DNA of 64,000 nt from contig CAJQUW010012443.1 of assembly GCA_907163375.1 (NCBI GenBank), positions 1 through 64,000 on the forward strand. The letters are read 5' to 3'. This document shows, piece after piece, positions 37,435 to 48,327 of the stretch. This DNA comes from Prostheceraeus crozeri (lineage: Eukaryota > Platyhelminthes > Polycladida > Euryleptidae). The position numbers and the translations under genes are program-made. Within the stretch, counting starts at the first letter, position 1, and every line of letters starts with the position of its first letter. The notes under the pieces are model-generated. The model searched no databases. It was not told where the DNA came from and saw only the letters and a program-made list of their open reading frames with translations.

Positions 37435-37690
37435 AACCTCCCCTCGATTTCTCTTTTCCTCTTCCTCCTCTCTCTCTTTCTCTGCTTCCTCCTCTCTCCA
37501 TCCTCTCATTTCATCCATCTCTCTCTCTTCTTCTTCTTCATCAACTTGTTCACTTGCTATTCCAATTCTTTTCCTTCATATCTCTCTCATTTTCTCCTTT
37601 CTTTTCACTCTTTCTCTTCTCTGTTATTTTCCACTTTATCTTCTTCATATTTCTCTCTCTCTCCTTTTCTCCTTGTCCGATCACGTCTCT
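37435..37690. repeat. Pyrimidine-rich (CT)n tract
   Basis: About 250 bases are almost pure C and T on the + strand, with many TCTCTCT and CTTCCTCC runs. The long overlapping Ser/Leu/Phe-rich frames across it (37377-37851) are products of base composition. Confidence 0.85.
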
Positions 37691-37914
37691 CTTCTCATTC
37701 CGATCTATGCATTTATATATATTTGATGCATCAAAAACATTATTGCTACAGTCTCTTTCACGCGACAGTATTTTTATACAGAGGAAAAACTGTCACACCA
37801 TCTCACAAGATTGAAATGCGCATTTCACAATTATGTCTTCAAATGAAATGATCTTTTGAGTGCTCGCTAGTTTTTAAGTCTTAAGTTTAAAAAGTTTTTA
37901 AAGTTAAAAAACTC

Positions 37915-38560
37915 CTACGTTTTTTCTTTCCGCTCTAATTTTATGACGATGACACCTTGTATGACAATTCCTAGTAACCAATTATATAGTAAATTCAGTT
38001 TGCTTTTAGCAGTATGCTTTGCATCTGAATCTGCAGAAGTGAAAGCTTTACCACAGTCAAGTTCCATTGCGCAATCTCCCCGCCCTTCTCGCATTAGCAG
38101 ACACATTCCATCGCTATCCATCCTTCGGCCGCATTCGTCTTTGTCCGATTTCGCCTGCCGACAGCTACAGAATACAGGTGGATCGATGATGCGCTGACGC
38201 GTCTCGCGTGCAGCCATAGACAAGTGTGCAGCGGGCATTAAATTCATGGCATCGCGAAGCTGAGTAATGATGATGTTACGTCAAATATAGCAGTGTGGAC
38301 TTTAACAACGTACGCCATTGCTGCTATATCCTTCATCCGTGTGCAGAGATCACTTTTCTCAGTGTTGTCTTTTTCATCGGGCACATTATCAGATTGAGTG
38401 ACACATGGATTAAATAATACAACCTTCGCCGTGGTGAAGAATTCCTCGAACGAATGCAACGTTTCATCCGCGATAGATTTACATGTACGAAAATTGATAT
38501 ACCATAGACAATATGACTTGTCGCTGTTTTCCAACTGCGTGTTTCGATCTCAATGCTTCT
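37915..38560 (-). pseudogene. Unrecognised Cys-containing coding-like segments
   Basis: Two adjacent - strand frames look protein-like. The upstream one (to about 38555) contains ENSDKSYCLWYINFRTCKSI, LHSFEEFFTTAKVVLFNPC and DLCTRMKDIAAMAYVVKVHT. The downstream one (38247-37915) contains VFCSCRQAKSDKDECGRRMD, MREGRGDCAMELDCGKAF and a C-terminal hydrophobic stretch (LLYNWLLGIVIQGVIVIKL) that could be a membrane or GPI signal. They are in different frames and overlap near 38244, so either a frameshift or an unseen intron separates them. The Cys spacing suggests an extracellular protein. I cannot name a family. Confidence 0.35.
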
Positions 38561-38720
38561 CTTATTTCCATGTCGATTGCTTTCGTCGCAACATGTAAGT
38601 ATCAGCATGCAAATTCATATTTTAATGGGTAATTAAATGAAATAAGAGCTGTATGTATATAGGTGGTGTACAAAAGAATTCATTCAGACGCTAACAATCG
38701 AAACACTAGAATTATTGTGG

Positions 38721-39000
38721 TTATCGGAAAATTCAAGTTGATCTAATTTGAATCAGCTCGATATATTTCAATGGCCCATGCTATCCTCTTCAGGAGCAAA
38801 ATATATGTATACTATACAAGAATATTTACTATGATAGTGATTCAAAATACACAAGGAAATCATAAATCACGCATATCAATTAACACTATCATTTTGAATC
38901 ACTACCATTCTCGTAATCCTTTGCTCCTGAAGATAATAGCTCTGAACTATTGAAATATATCGAGCTGATGTAAATTAAATCAACTTGACTTTTCCGAAAA
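38721..39000. mobile_element. MITE with ~80-bp inverted repeats
   Basis: The left arm (38721-38800: TCGGAAAATTCAAGTTGAT, ATCAGCTCGATATATTTCAA, TCTTCAGGAGCAAA) returns reversed at 38922-39000. A second inner pairing, TATCATTTTGAATCACTA with TAGTGATTCAAAATA, lies near 38834-38904. The copy is 280 bp with no coding capacity and lies 218 bases from the EnSpm end. Confidence 0.75.
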
Positions 39001-39218
39001 CTACAGCAGTCTAGGGCCAAACCACATAGAATGATTAATTTAGGTGTAGTATGAATTTCTTCTTTTGTAATTCAGTTATGTCATCAAGAATTGGGAAAAC
39101 GCATTGTCTGGTGCATTACTAATGTGAAAAGTTCTGATGCAGTGGCTTTGCACTAAACCAAAATCAGTGATTAAGTGGAATTTTTGAAATGATTAAGTTT
39201 CTTTTCATATATTCCATA

Positions 39219-39425
39219 CACTGGTTGACAAAATTGCGGGAAAATTGCAATAAATTTGCGCAATAAATTACGAGGAATATACCGATGAATTGCAATTTCT
39301 TACAATTTATTTTTTTATATTAATTTCAATTATTTCATATCACTTTCTATTACTTGCAATTGTTTTATATTTTTGGGTATGTTTATTGCAATTTCGATAA
39401 AGAAATGTTATATTTATTGCAATGC
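39219..39425 (+). repeat. EnSpm left terminal and subterminal repeats
   Basis: The terminal CACTGGTTGACAAAATT is followed by GAAAATTGCAAT and further ATTGCAA/TTGCAAT copies near 39283, 39353, 39387 and 39416. Confidence 0.8.
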
Positions 39426-40045
39426 CAAAACAAAGCAATCCTCATCGGATTTCTATTAATAATTAATTCACAAGATTTTTTGTTGAAAAAAGATTCATAA
39501 ACATAAAAGATTCATTTGAAAAAGACTTCATAAAACTGCACAAAATTTCACATAAAATGGCTGAGGATCAAGGACACAGAAACATTTTACTGGAACATGA
39601 TAAGTGGACAAAAATCCAATGTATGATATTGATTACCATAGAAATCGGATCTTAACGTTAGTTTTAGATAATGAGACTAGAATGGCATACAGCTGATTTT
39701 ACTTGGTAAGGCTCGGTTAGGTAGCCTACCAAGTACTTCAAAGTCAATAGAGGATCACTGTTTTCCATGTTATCTTCAAATGACGACTGATTTATTCGTG
39801 GTCGTGGGACCGAACACTGAATTGTGACACTCCGCTATTCATCAAATAGAAGCAACCGTTTAATAGGTATAGCTACAGAATATCAACAGAGATGCGTGAC
39901 CACGACATTATTTATTTTGATGCAGATGTCCGTTCTAGTACATTAATATTATAGTGTCAGATTTCTATGATGATAAAACGTAACAACACCCATCCAAAAT
40001 CTTAAAATCAGTTTCCAACTTTCATGTCCGTAAGTTAGGAGGAAA

Positions 40046-40759
40046 CTAATTATACTCAAAAACAGAAGAGCAAGGCATTATCAATAAAATTGAGCTATCA
40101 ATGCTCGAATCGAAATCCTTAACAACTACACAAGGATCCAATATGCAAGGAAAAGAAATACTGTCACACATATTGGAGTAAAATGCCAAGAAATACAAAG
40201 TCTGCTGGTTTATCATTTCGACAACATGTTCCGATACAAAGGGCAACTCCAGATTATTAAAACTGAACATTGAGACATATCGTCGTGTCAAATATTCAAC
40301 ATCAGCAGTAATTTCTCCATCAGAACGCCTCTCAAACTTTAAAACTTTCGCGAACTTATGTCCTTCAGCTGACTGTATTTCGTAAACAGTACTAAGACCT
40401 TTAGATTTCCTTCGGTACGCTTCTGAGTAGAAAGGCTTGTTTCTGTAAATAACATGACCTCGGTCCACGAAGACTGGTTCATTTCGAATGTTATCTTGAA
40501 GAGAAGTAATGCGTAATAAGTCATGCTTTTTATCATAATTGTCCCGTCTCAAAAATGTGCTGCCACGCTTAATCAGCATCACTTTCTCACAAATTTGTTT
40601 CAAAATTGCTGTGGTACCATGAATGAAAAGTTTGAAATTCCAAAATTGGTGTTCAAATGAGAACATGGATCCAAAAGGTAAAGCACCAAATTTTCCACAC
40701 TGGTCGGCTAAGTGAAGAAGCAAATGCATATTCATAGTACATATGTTCACATCGTACAA
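40046..40759 (-). pseudogene. EnSpm tnp2-like transposase, C-terminal part
   Basis: The frame reads NICTMNMHLLLHLADQCGKF, then FSFEHQFWNFKLFIHGT. These are the N-H-L-L-H-L-D, F-E and H-G-T blocks of tnp2-type transposase proteins (the DUF4218-like region in plants; animal copies have NVHLLLHLADSVRNWGPLW and so on). About 160 further residues follow to TAA at 40046. The block expected just upstream (roughly 40-50 residues between the FYYSIP helix and this region) is largely missing, so a deletion or a lost exon lies near 40760-40790. No other function for the tail is apparent. Confidence 0.75.
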
Positions 40760-40764
40760 TGTCT

Positions 40765-41360
40765 TTAACCTGAAGTGAAAATAAAATCCTTACATGATTT
40801 ATGAAATAGAGACACATATATTGTAGGAATACTATAATAAAACAGGTAACATAGAAAGTCACGTGCTTTCCAAAAACTAAGTTCATTTAAAGATCTTGGT
40901 CGCTGCAGGAATTGAGGTATGAGAATTCGATCAGCTAATTGATCATAGTATGATACATGCCTTCCCAGAAAAAAACACATCGAAAGGATGACGAATCAAC
41001 CAACTTAGCAAAAAGAAGTTTCGAACAATTCTCGAATAGTAAATGTAACGGATCTAATAAGATGTGGGAAGGTATCTTTAGAAATGGCTGTAAACATGAA
41101 AGTCCTTTAACACCAAACAGTGGCTCTCCCGTTAGTTGAGCAATTTGACTGCATTCAGAATATGATGAATCTGATCTTAAATCAATAACTCCACCATACT
41201 TCCTGCTATAACCCCTTCCTATCTTGGTAACCGTACCTGGTGCACAACGAAATATGCATCCGAAACGTCCGTTGTACTGATGATGACTTAATACACTTGC
41301 GAGGGCTGGCAGATCGAAAACTGCCGTGTGAATGATGACCTTAAAATCCACCATTGAATT
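40765..41360 (-). pseudogene. EnSpm tnp2-like transposase, central part
   Basis: Directly after an in-frame TAA (41363-41361) the same frame continues VDFKVIIHTAVFDLPALASV, then HHQYNGRFGCIFRCAPG: the family's D-x-P-A-R and (F/Y)NG-x-x-GC-x-x-C blocks, with the first Asp probably catalytic. It goes on with YGGVIDLRSD, GEPLFGVKGLSCLQPFL and ILLDPLHLLFENCSK, the D-x-x-H region. Near 40950 the reading moves to another frame, where QLADRILIPQFLQRPRSLNE and FWKARDFLCYLFYYSIP match the conserved R-x-P-R-S-L and F-W-K-A blocks. It therefore carries one nonsense codon and one frameshift at least. Confidence 0.78.
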
Positions 41361-41852
41361 TTACACATTAAAAGTTGTTACTTGTGAAAGTAATGAATGT
41401 TTCAAATTTTCAGTCACGAAACGATTCCAATCAGGTTTAGTGCTACTCAACCACAATCCAAACAGTAAGATATTTTCTTTTTTCGATCTGATGTACAGAG
41501 GAAGATCTAGAATGGTAGCATGGAGAGGCCACAAGGACATCTTTTTGAACCGGAAAGGTTGCCCTCCGTCGGTCGATAAGTGCAAATGCAAAACAATTGG
41601 ATCTCGTAGATCTAAGTCATCGGATGAGCACAACACGTCACCATTTTCCAATTTCAGTATTTCGCGGTAGGTCAGAAGGCTGTCGAAATGAACATCCAGC
41701 ACACACTTTAATTGGGAGTGCAGATCGAATACAGCCATTTCCCAATCAGGTTCAACCAGAAACTCAAAGCCGGGTCCATCTTCATGAAGTGCACGCTGTA
41801 CCACCCGTTTCACAGATCTCCACGTGAGCCGTTCATGAACCATGTCCATAAC
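41361..41852 (-). pseudogene. EnSpm tnp2-like transposase, second exon start
   Basis: The exon starts at 41852 after a TATGCTTTTCAG acceptor and reads VMDMVHERLTWRSVKRVVQR. It joins in phase 0 to the exon ending at 47990. Later blocks include REILKLENGDVLCSSDDLD, QPFRFKKMSLWPLHATILDL and ENILLFGLWLSSTKPDWN, matching the LWP-x-x-x-I-x-E-L-P and L-x-G-L-W-x-x-x-K-P blocks of animal tnp2-like proteins. The frame meets TAA at 41363-41361, then continues open in the same frame. Confidence 0.8.
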
Positions 41853-42221
41853 CTGAAAAGCATACAAGAGTAGTAAATAAAGCTACATCATAACAATTTT
41901 ATACACGTATAACAGATAAGTATATAGGCTCACTGCCCTTGTAATCTCTAAGCAGCGTGACAGTCATGGTTATACATGCACACCGGTATTAGCCTATAAA
42001 CCTACAAACAACCAAGCATTTTCAAGCATCATGCCTACATCAAGATACTCGTATATGTACCACATTCAAGAGAAGCTGAATTGGCCTACTTTTCAAGTTT
42101 CCTATACAATATTGGTGACTTCAATTTTCTGCTTGATACGACATAATGATCACTTGCATGTTCGCAACATTATCTATTGATTCCAGAAATTTTGTCTGTC
42201 ATTTTAGACCAAATATGAAAT

Positions 42222-42375
42222 GAACGGCAAGTGAACGGGATGAACTAAATCATGAACGTGAACTGAACGGCGTTTATTTAAGAAATTTTGAACTTGAACT
42301 GAACGGCGTTCAAAAATTTGGAGATGAACGTGAACTGAACCCCGTTCGTATTTTTCTTGAACTTGTCACTCACTG
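42222..42375. repeat. GTGAACTGAACGG-rich repeat patch
   Basis: The words TGAACGTGAACTGAAC, GAACTTGAACTGAACGGCG and their variants recur about every 50 bases, ending in CTTGAACTTGTCACTCACTG. This looks like one end of a hAT-type element inserted in the EnSpm intron; no opposite end was found. Confidence 0.45.
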
Positions 42376-43256
42376 CATGTTAGTACCGGTATACATCTAC
42401 GCACTTACATTGTACATGTGTATAGGTGCACATTGAAAAGATTCATCGACATAACGTTATAAAATCGACAACTGAATATCCTATTTATTAAGATCAACAC
42501 CAATATCGTTTAGTACGATCAGATTAATCTTTTCTTTCAAGTTTAAGTCACAAGATACAGAAAACAGATTTGATCTGAACGCATCAGCATTTGAAGTTAA
42601 TCCAGGATCATTACTATGTCACGGTCGTGGTGGATAAAATTTTTGATGCTGAGGGTATTCATCAGATTCGTAGTTTTTATTACTCGTTAAATGTGAACAG
42701 TCTTGTGCAGTCACCACCCCTCCTGTCTCGATAAGGACTTCTTTGATTCCGATAACTTCAGTCAAATTAAAGTAGATAGATTTCCGACAGCAACATTTTT
42801 TGGTTAAGTTAACAATATATGTAAATTGTGTTTTACTTTCGAAAACCTAAAACTAATACTCTGAAAGAATAAGACTATCATAGCATCATCATTCCGCAGC
42901 AAAGCTGACGTGTGTGAAGTTAGCGGAACCACTCAGCGGAACCATTTTTTATTATAGCTTAATTCTATTCGAAACAGCTGCTAGTTTGTCAATTTCAGTC
43001 TCATGATTACGAATCTGAGCTCAGATTTCACAAATTCACGGTCGCTTTTGAGAAATTCAAGTTTAAAGATAAAAGTGGTCCCGCTGTGAAGTTAGCGGAA
43101 CCATCCAGCAGAACCAATTGCTGAGTGTCGCTGATTGACGCAGTAAATCAATTTCTTTTGGTCACTACCCGATCAATTTTGTTGTCCTGATCACGAATAT
43201 GTGCCTCATCTTTCAAAACAGTGCAGATTTCACCCGGAAATCTGAATTTCACTTTT

Positions 43257-44285
43257 TCTGCAAGCTGATTGTGAAGTTAGCGGAACCATTTTTCAATACA
43301 AAGAATTTCTCAGCGAAATCCATCCTCTCCTACTAATTTGAAGCTCCTAATCACAAATCTGTAATCAGATTTGCAAAACTCGCCCGCATTGCAAAGATAT
43401 TCCTCTATCTGGGTCCGCTGTGAAGTGCCCGGAACCACCTACTGGCATTAAAATTTCAAATTCTAATTTTTGCACAGAATCACTGCAATAGACATACCAA
43501 GAGAATGGAATTGCTTCACTGATCACGGTTTGCCGTCCGATTTCACGGGAGAATAAGTACTTGCCGAGAAAAATGGATTTTACGGTTATCATGGACTTTT
43601 CTGCAAGCTGATTGTGAAGTTAGCGGAACCATTTTTCAATACAAAGAATTTCTCAGCGAAATCCATCCTCTCCTACTAATTTGAAGCTCCTAATCACAAA
43701 TCTGTAATCAGATTTGCAAAACTCGCCCGCATTGCAAAGATATTCCTCTATCTGGGTCCGCTGTGAAGTGCCCGGAACCATCTACTGGCATTAAAATTTC
43801 AAATTCTAATTTTTGCACAGAATCACTGCAATAGACATACCAAGAGAATGGAATTGCTTCACTGATCACGGTTTGCCGTCCGATTTCACGGGAGAATAAG
43901 TACTTGCCGAGAAAAATGGATTTTACGGTTATCATGGACTTTTCTGCAAGCTGATTGTGAAGTTAGCGGAACCATTTTTCAATACAAAGAATTTCTCAGC
44001 GAAATCCATCCTCTCCTACTAATTTGAAGCTCCTAATCACAAATCTGTAATCAGATTTGCAAAACTCGCCCGCATTGCAAAGATATTCCTCTATCTGGGT
44101 CCTCTGTGAAGTGCCCGGAACCACCTACTGGCATTAAAATTTCAAATTCTAATTTTTGCACAGAATCACTGCAATAGACATACCAAGAGAATGGAATTGC
44201 TTCACTGATCACGGTTTGCCGTCCGATTTCACGGGAGAATAAGTACTTGCCGAAAAAAATTGATTTTACAGTTTTCAAGGATTTC
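43257..44285. repeat. Three tandem 343-bp units, left arm only
   Basis: The unit is present three times with an exact 343-base step, shown by identical frames at 43365, 43708 and 44051. The right arm has a single counterpart (about 47050-47395). Each unit holds one GAAGTTAGCGGAACC and one GAAGTGCCCGGAACC motif. This expansion makes the left arm 686 bases longer. Confidence 0.9.
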
Positions 44286-44783
44286 ATCGGAATCTCAGAA
44301 AAAATCCAACCCTCTCCAGATCAGCCGAACCATCATTTATTACAGCACAATTCTATTGCACCATCACAATGTGTAATTACCTCTTGTGCGCTTTCCTTCT
44401 CGGTGCATGCTGTTGTGCCTCTGAAGTCATTAGATGTTTGAAGAAGACGGTTTACAAGTGTTCGTCCATCGGAACGCTGGTATCGCTAATTTCTCTATGT
44501 TTGTTGTTTGTAATTACGAGGTTAGTTAAAGAAAAACTTTCATGTTGTCCTAAAAAGGATTCAGAATCGCTTCATTGTTGAAAGATTGCAATGCTTTGTA
44601 GCTATTGTGCATATTAATTCATTTCGTATCAAAAAACATAAAGTCTTAGTAGGATAACATTTTTCGGTTCCATGCTGTCAAATCTCTGCAGCGGATTGGT
44701 AATTCATTAGTTGCATAATATCCTGAGGTGATAAAAGATAAGAAACTTGCTAATAAGTGCGATTCTTGCATAATGAAAAAATC

Positions 44784-46555
44784 ACGTGTGTGAAGTTGGC
44801 GCAACCACTCAGCGCAACCATTTTTGTTTTTACTGTACCACTCCCAAAAATCACATAAACCACACAATTCGAGGTCGCTGATTATGTGCCACTACTCGGT
44901 TTCACGAAATTCAGCCTCCTTTGGCCAGAAAACGCAATTCAAATTTCAAATTGGTTGCGCTGTGAAGTTGGCGCAACCAATTTTTCTGACTTTCATAAAT
45001 TTAGCGCATCAAGCAACAAAACTCATAACAAACGATGAAATATCCATGCCTAATTATGTGCCACGCAAAAAATTACTAAAAATAATCGATCTTCATGTAA
45101 AAATCAAGTTTCAAAATTTTATTTCACCGAAGTGTGAAGTTGGCGCAACCAAATTTGAAATCAAAATTACTCAGCACACAGGCAGTTATGCTTCACATAA
45201 ATAGTACCAGCGGATGTGCCAGGTCAACATTCATCAGAATCAATCAAACAAAAGCAGTCTTTCACCCGCTCTAAAAGAAAACATTAAACATCAAATCACA
45301 TGACAAAGCTTATAATAAAATATTGCACAACCCGCGCAACCATTTTTCATTTCGAGTGTGCCACTCCTGAAATGCATGTTTCTAGTACAATTTGGGGTCG
45401 CTGATTATGTGCCACGCATCAGTTTTACTAAATTCGGCCTCCTTCACTCGGAAAACTCAATTCAAAGTTCAACTACATCACACAATAATTCCAGCGCAAC
45501 CACTTTTCAAGTTGAAATTACTCTGCTAAAACGCCGTTTCACATCAAATAAATAGCACCATCGGGTGTGCCAGGTCAATATTCATCAGCATCGACCAAAC
45601 ACTCGAAATGAAAAATGGTTGCGCTGACTCGAATTGATCTGAGCTTCAGCTCGATCATGTCTAGGCCTATACATGGCAGGAAATCATGTGTTTTTGAAGG
45701 ATGATATTTTCTGATTTAGCAAGTGAATAGGTACGAGTGTTTGGTCGATTCTGATGAATATTGACGTGGCACACCCGATGGTGCTATTTATTTGATGTGA
45801 AACGGCGTTTTAGCAGAGTAATTTCAACTTGAAAAGTGGTTGCGCTGGAATTATTGTGTGATGTAGTTGAACTTTGAATTGAGTTTTCCGAGTGAAGGAG
45901 GCCGAATTTAGTAAAACTGATGCGTGGCACATAATCAGCGACCCCAAATTGTACTAGAAACATGCATTTCAGGAGTGGCACACTCGAAATGAAAAATGGT
46001 TGCGCGGGTTGTGCAATATTTTATTATAAGCTTTGTCATGTGATTTGATGTTTAATGTTTTCTTTTAGAGCGGGTGAAAGACTGCTTTTGTTTGATTGAT
46101 TCTGATGAATGTTGACCTGGCACATCCGCTGGTACTATTTATGTGAAGCATAACTGCCTGTGTGCTGAGTAATTTTGATTTCAAATTTGGTTGCGCCAAC
46201 TTCACACTTCGGTGAAATAAAATTTTGAAACTTGATTTTTACATGAAGATCGATTATTTTTAGTAATTTTTTGCGTGGCACATAATTAGGCATGGATATT
46301 TCATCGTTTGTTATGAGTTTTGTTGCTTGATGCGCTAAATTTATGAAAGTCAGAAAAATTGGTTGCGCCAACTTCACAGCGCAACCAATTTGAAATTTGA
46401 ATTGCGTTTTCTGGCCAAAGGAGGCTGAATTTCGTGAAACCGAGTAGTGGCACATAATCAGCGACCTCGAATTGTGTGGTTTATGTGATTTTTGGGAGTG
46501 GTACAGTAAAAACAAAAATGGTTGCGCTGAGTGGTTGCGCCAACTTCACACACGT
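44784..46555. repeat. Inner palindrome with GCGCAACC-type modules
   Basis: It begins ACGTGTGTGAAGTTGGCGC and ends with its reverse complement, copying the terminal sequence of the whole element except for the AGCGG/GGCGC difference. The next bases, CACTCAGCGCAACC, also parallel the outer CACTCAGCGGAACC. The flanks continue as inverted repeat, so no direct duplication marks it as a separate insertion. Confidence 0.8.
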
Positions 46556-47989
46556 GATTTTTTCATTATGCAAGAATCGCACTTATTAGCAAGTTTCTTA
46601 TCTTTTATCACCTCAGGATATTATGCAACTAATGAATTACCAATCCGCTGCAGAGATTTGACAGCATGGAACCGAAAAATGTTATCCTACTAAGACTTTA
46701 TGTTTTTTGATACGAAATGAATTAATATGCACAATAGTTACAAAGCATTGCAATCTTTCAACAATGAAGCGATTCTGAATCCTTTTTAGGACAACATGAA
46801 AGTTTTTCTTTAACTAACCTCGTAATTACAAACAACAAACATAGAGAAATTAGCGATACCAGCGTTCCGATGGACGAACACTTGTAAACCGTCTTCTTCA
46901 AACATCTAATGACTTCAGAGGCACAACAGCATGCACCGAGAAGGAAAGCGCACAAGAGGTAATTACACATTGTGATGGTGCAATAGAATTGTGCTGTAAT
47001 AAATGATGGTTCGGCTGATCTGGAGAGGGTTGGATTTTTTCTGAGATTCCGATGAAATCCTTGAAAACTGTAAAATCAATTTTTTTCGGCAAGTACTTAT
47101 TCTCCCGTGAAATCGGACGGCAAACCGTGATCAGTGAAGCAATTCCATTCTCTTGGTATGTCTATTGCAGTGATTCTGTGCAAAAATTAGAATTTGAAAT
47201 TTTAATGCCAGTAGGTGGTTCCGGGCACTTCACAGCGGACCCAGATAGAGGAATATCTTTGCAATGCGGGCGAGTTTTGCAAATCTGATTACAGATTTGT
47301 GATTAGGAGCTTCAAATTAGTAGGAGAGGATGGATTTCGCTGAGAAATTCTTTTTATTGAAAAATGGTTCCGCTAACTTCACAATCAGCTTGCAGAAAAA
47401 GTGAAATTCAGATTTCCGGGTGAAATCTGCACTGTTTTGAAAGATGAGGCACATATTCGTGATCAGCACAACAAAATTGATCGGGTAGTGACCAAAAGAA
47501 ATTGATTTACTGCGTCAATCAGCGACACTCAGCAATTGGTTCTGCTGGATGGTTCCGCTAACTTCACAGCGGGACCACTTTTATCTTTAAACTTGAATTT
47601 CTCAAAAGCGACCGTGAATTTGTGAAATCTGAGCTCAGATTCGTAATCAGGAGACTGAAATTGACAAACTAGCAGCTGTTTCGAATAGAATTAAGCTATA
47701 ATAAAAAATGGTTCCGCTGAGTGGTTCCGCTAACTTCACATACGTGCAAAGCTGATGTCTTCACTTTTAGTCATGTTGTTTCCCCTCCTACTACAGTTCC
47801 TGACCGATCAGATAGTTGCTTCTTACTTCAAAGGCATTTACAGATTGAACATCGAGAATTCATAGAATGATAGAGAATAATACTGATGTAATAAATTTGA
47901 ACATTTTTCATTATAGTACATACATACGAGTATATACATACTCGTAGAAGCACGCGCTACTTATTAAATGAATCCGTTTGTTTGCTCAC

Positions 47990-48327
47990 CTCCAGAATAG
48001 AAAATACAGAATTGAAGGCAGCTACAGATATGTTTTCGACGATCACCATTAACATGAGAGCAATAGAAACAACTAGCACCTTGTCACCCTTAGGGGCAGC
48101 CTCACTTTCAGAATCAGAGTGTTCCATGTCCCAAAATTCATGTTCCTCATCATTCCATTCCAAATCATCACAGTAGAATTCTCCTTCGATATCGTTATCA
48201 TTGTCTTGTCCAAGGTCAACATAACTTTCCATATTTCCGTCAATACAGATGTTATTTCCTTCATCACTTTCGTCTACATTATTGTTAGACCTCAAAGATG
48301 TTTGATGTTCCATCGGAATCACTGAAT
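47990..48327 (-). pseudogene. EnSpm tnp2-like transposase, upstream exon
   Basis: This exon runs from a TTTATTTCAG acceptor (start 48327) to a GTGAGC donor (last base 47990). It encodes a very acidic stretch (NVDESDEGNNICIDGNMES and DNDNDIEGEFYCDDLEWND) followed by a hydrophobic helix with VLVVSIALMLMVIVENISVA and FNSVFSILE. Acidic N-terminus plus a Leu/Ile-rich segment is the usual start of animal tnp2-like proteins. The acceptor suggests a still earlier exon. The intron that follows (47989-41853, 6,137 bases) contains the palindromic element 42908-47745. Confidence 0.7.

Larger units (their letters stand above)
42908..47745. mobile_element. 4.84-kb palindromic (foldback/Mutator-like) element nested in EnSpm intron
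   Basis: Ends read ACGTGTGTGAAGTTAGCGG (42908) and, reversed, ACGTATGTGAAGTTAGCGG (47745), flanked by the exact 9-bp repeat GCAAAGCTG (42899-42907 and 47746-47754). Almost the whole element is one inverted repeat around 45607-45735. Outer modules carry GAAGTTAGCGGAACC, inner ones GAAGTTGGCGCAACC. A 9-bp duplication with long modular inverted repeats fits foldback/TU-type or Mutator-like non-autonomous elements. Identical open frames in the two arms (for example 126 codons at 44824-45204 and 46135-46515) follow from the symmetry and show no domain. Confidence 0.85.

Noticed and set aside
37377-37851. Two overlapping frames of about 150 codons
   Set aside because: They are Ser/Leu/Phe-rich translations of a (CT)n tract, open only because of base composition.
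44824-45204. 126-codon open frame present identically in both arms of the nested palindrome
   Set aside because: The identity follows from arm symmetry. The frame runs through the repeated GTTGGCGCAACC modules and shows no domain.
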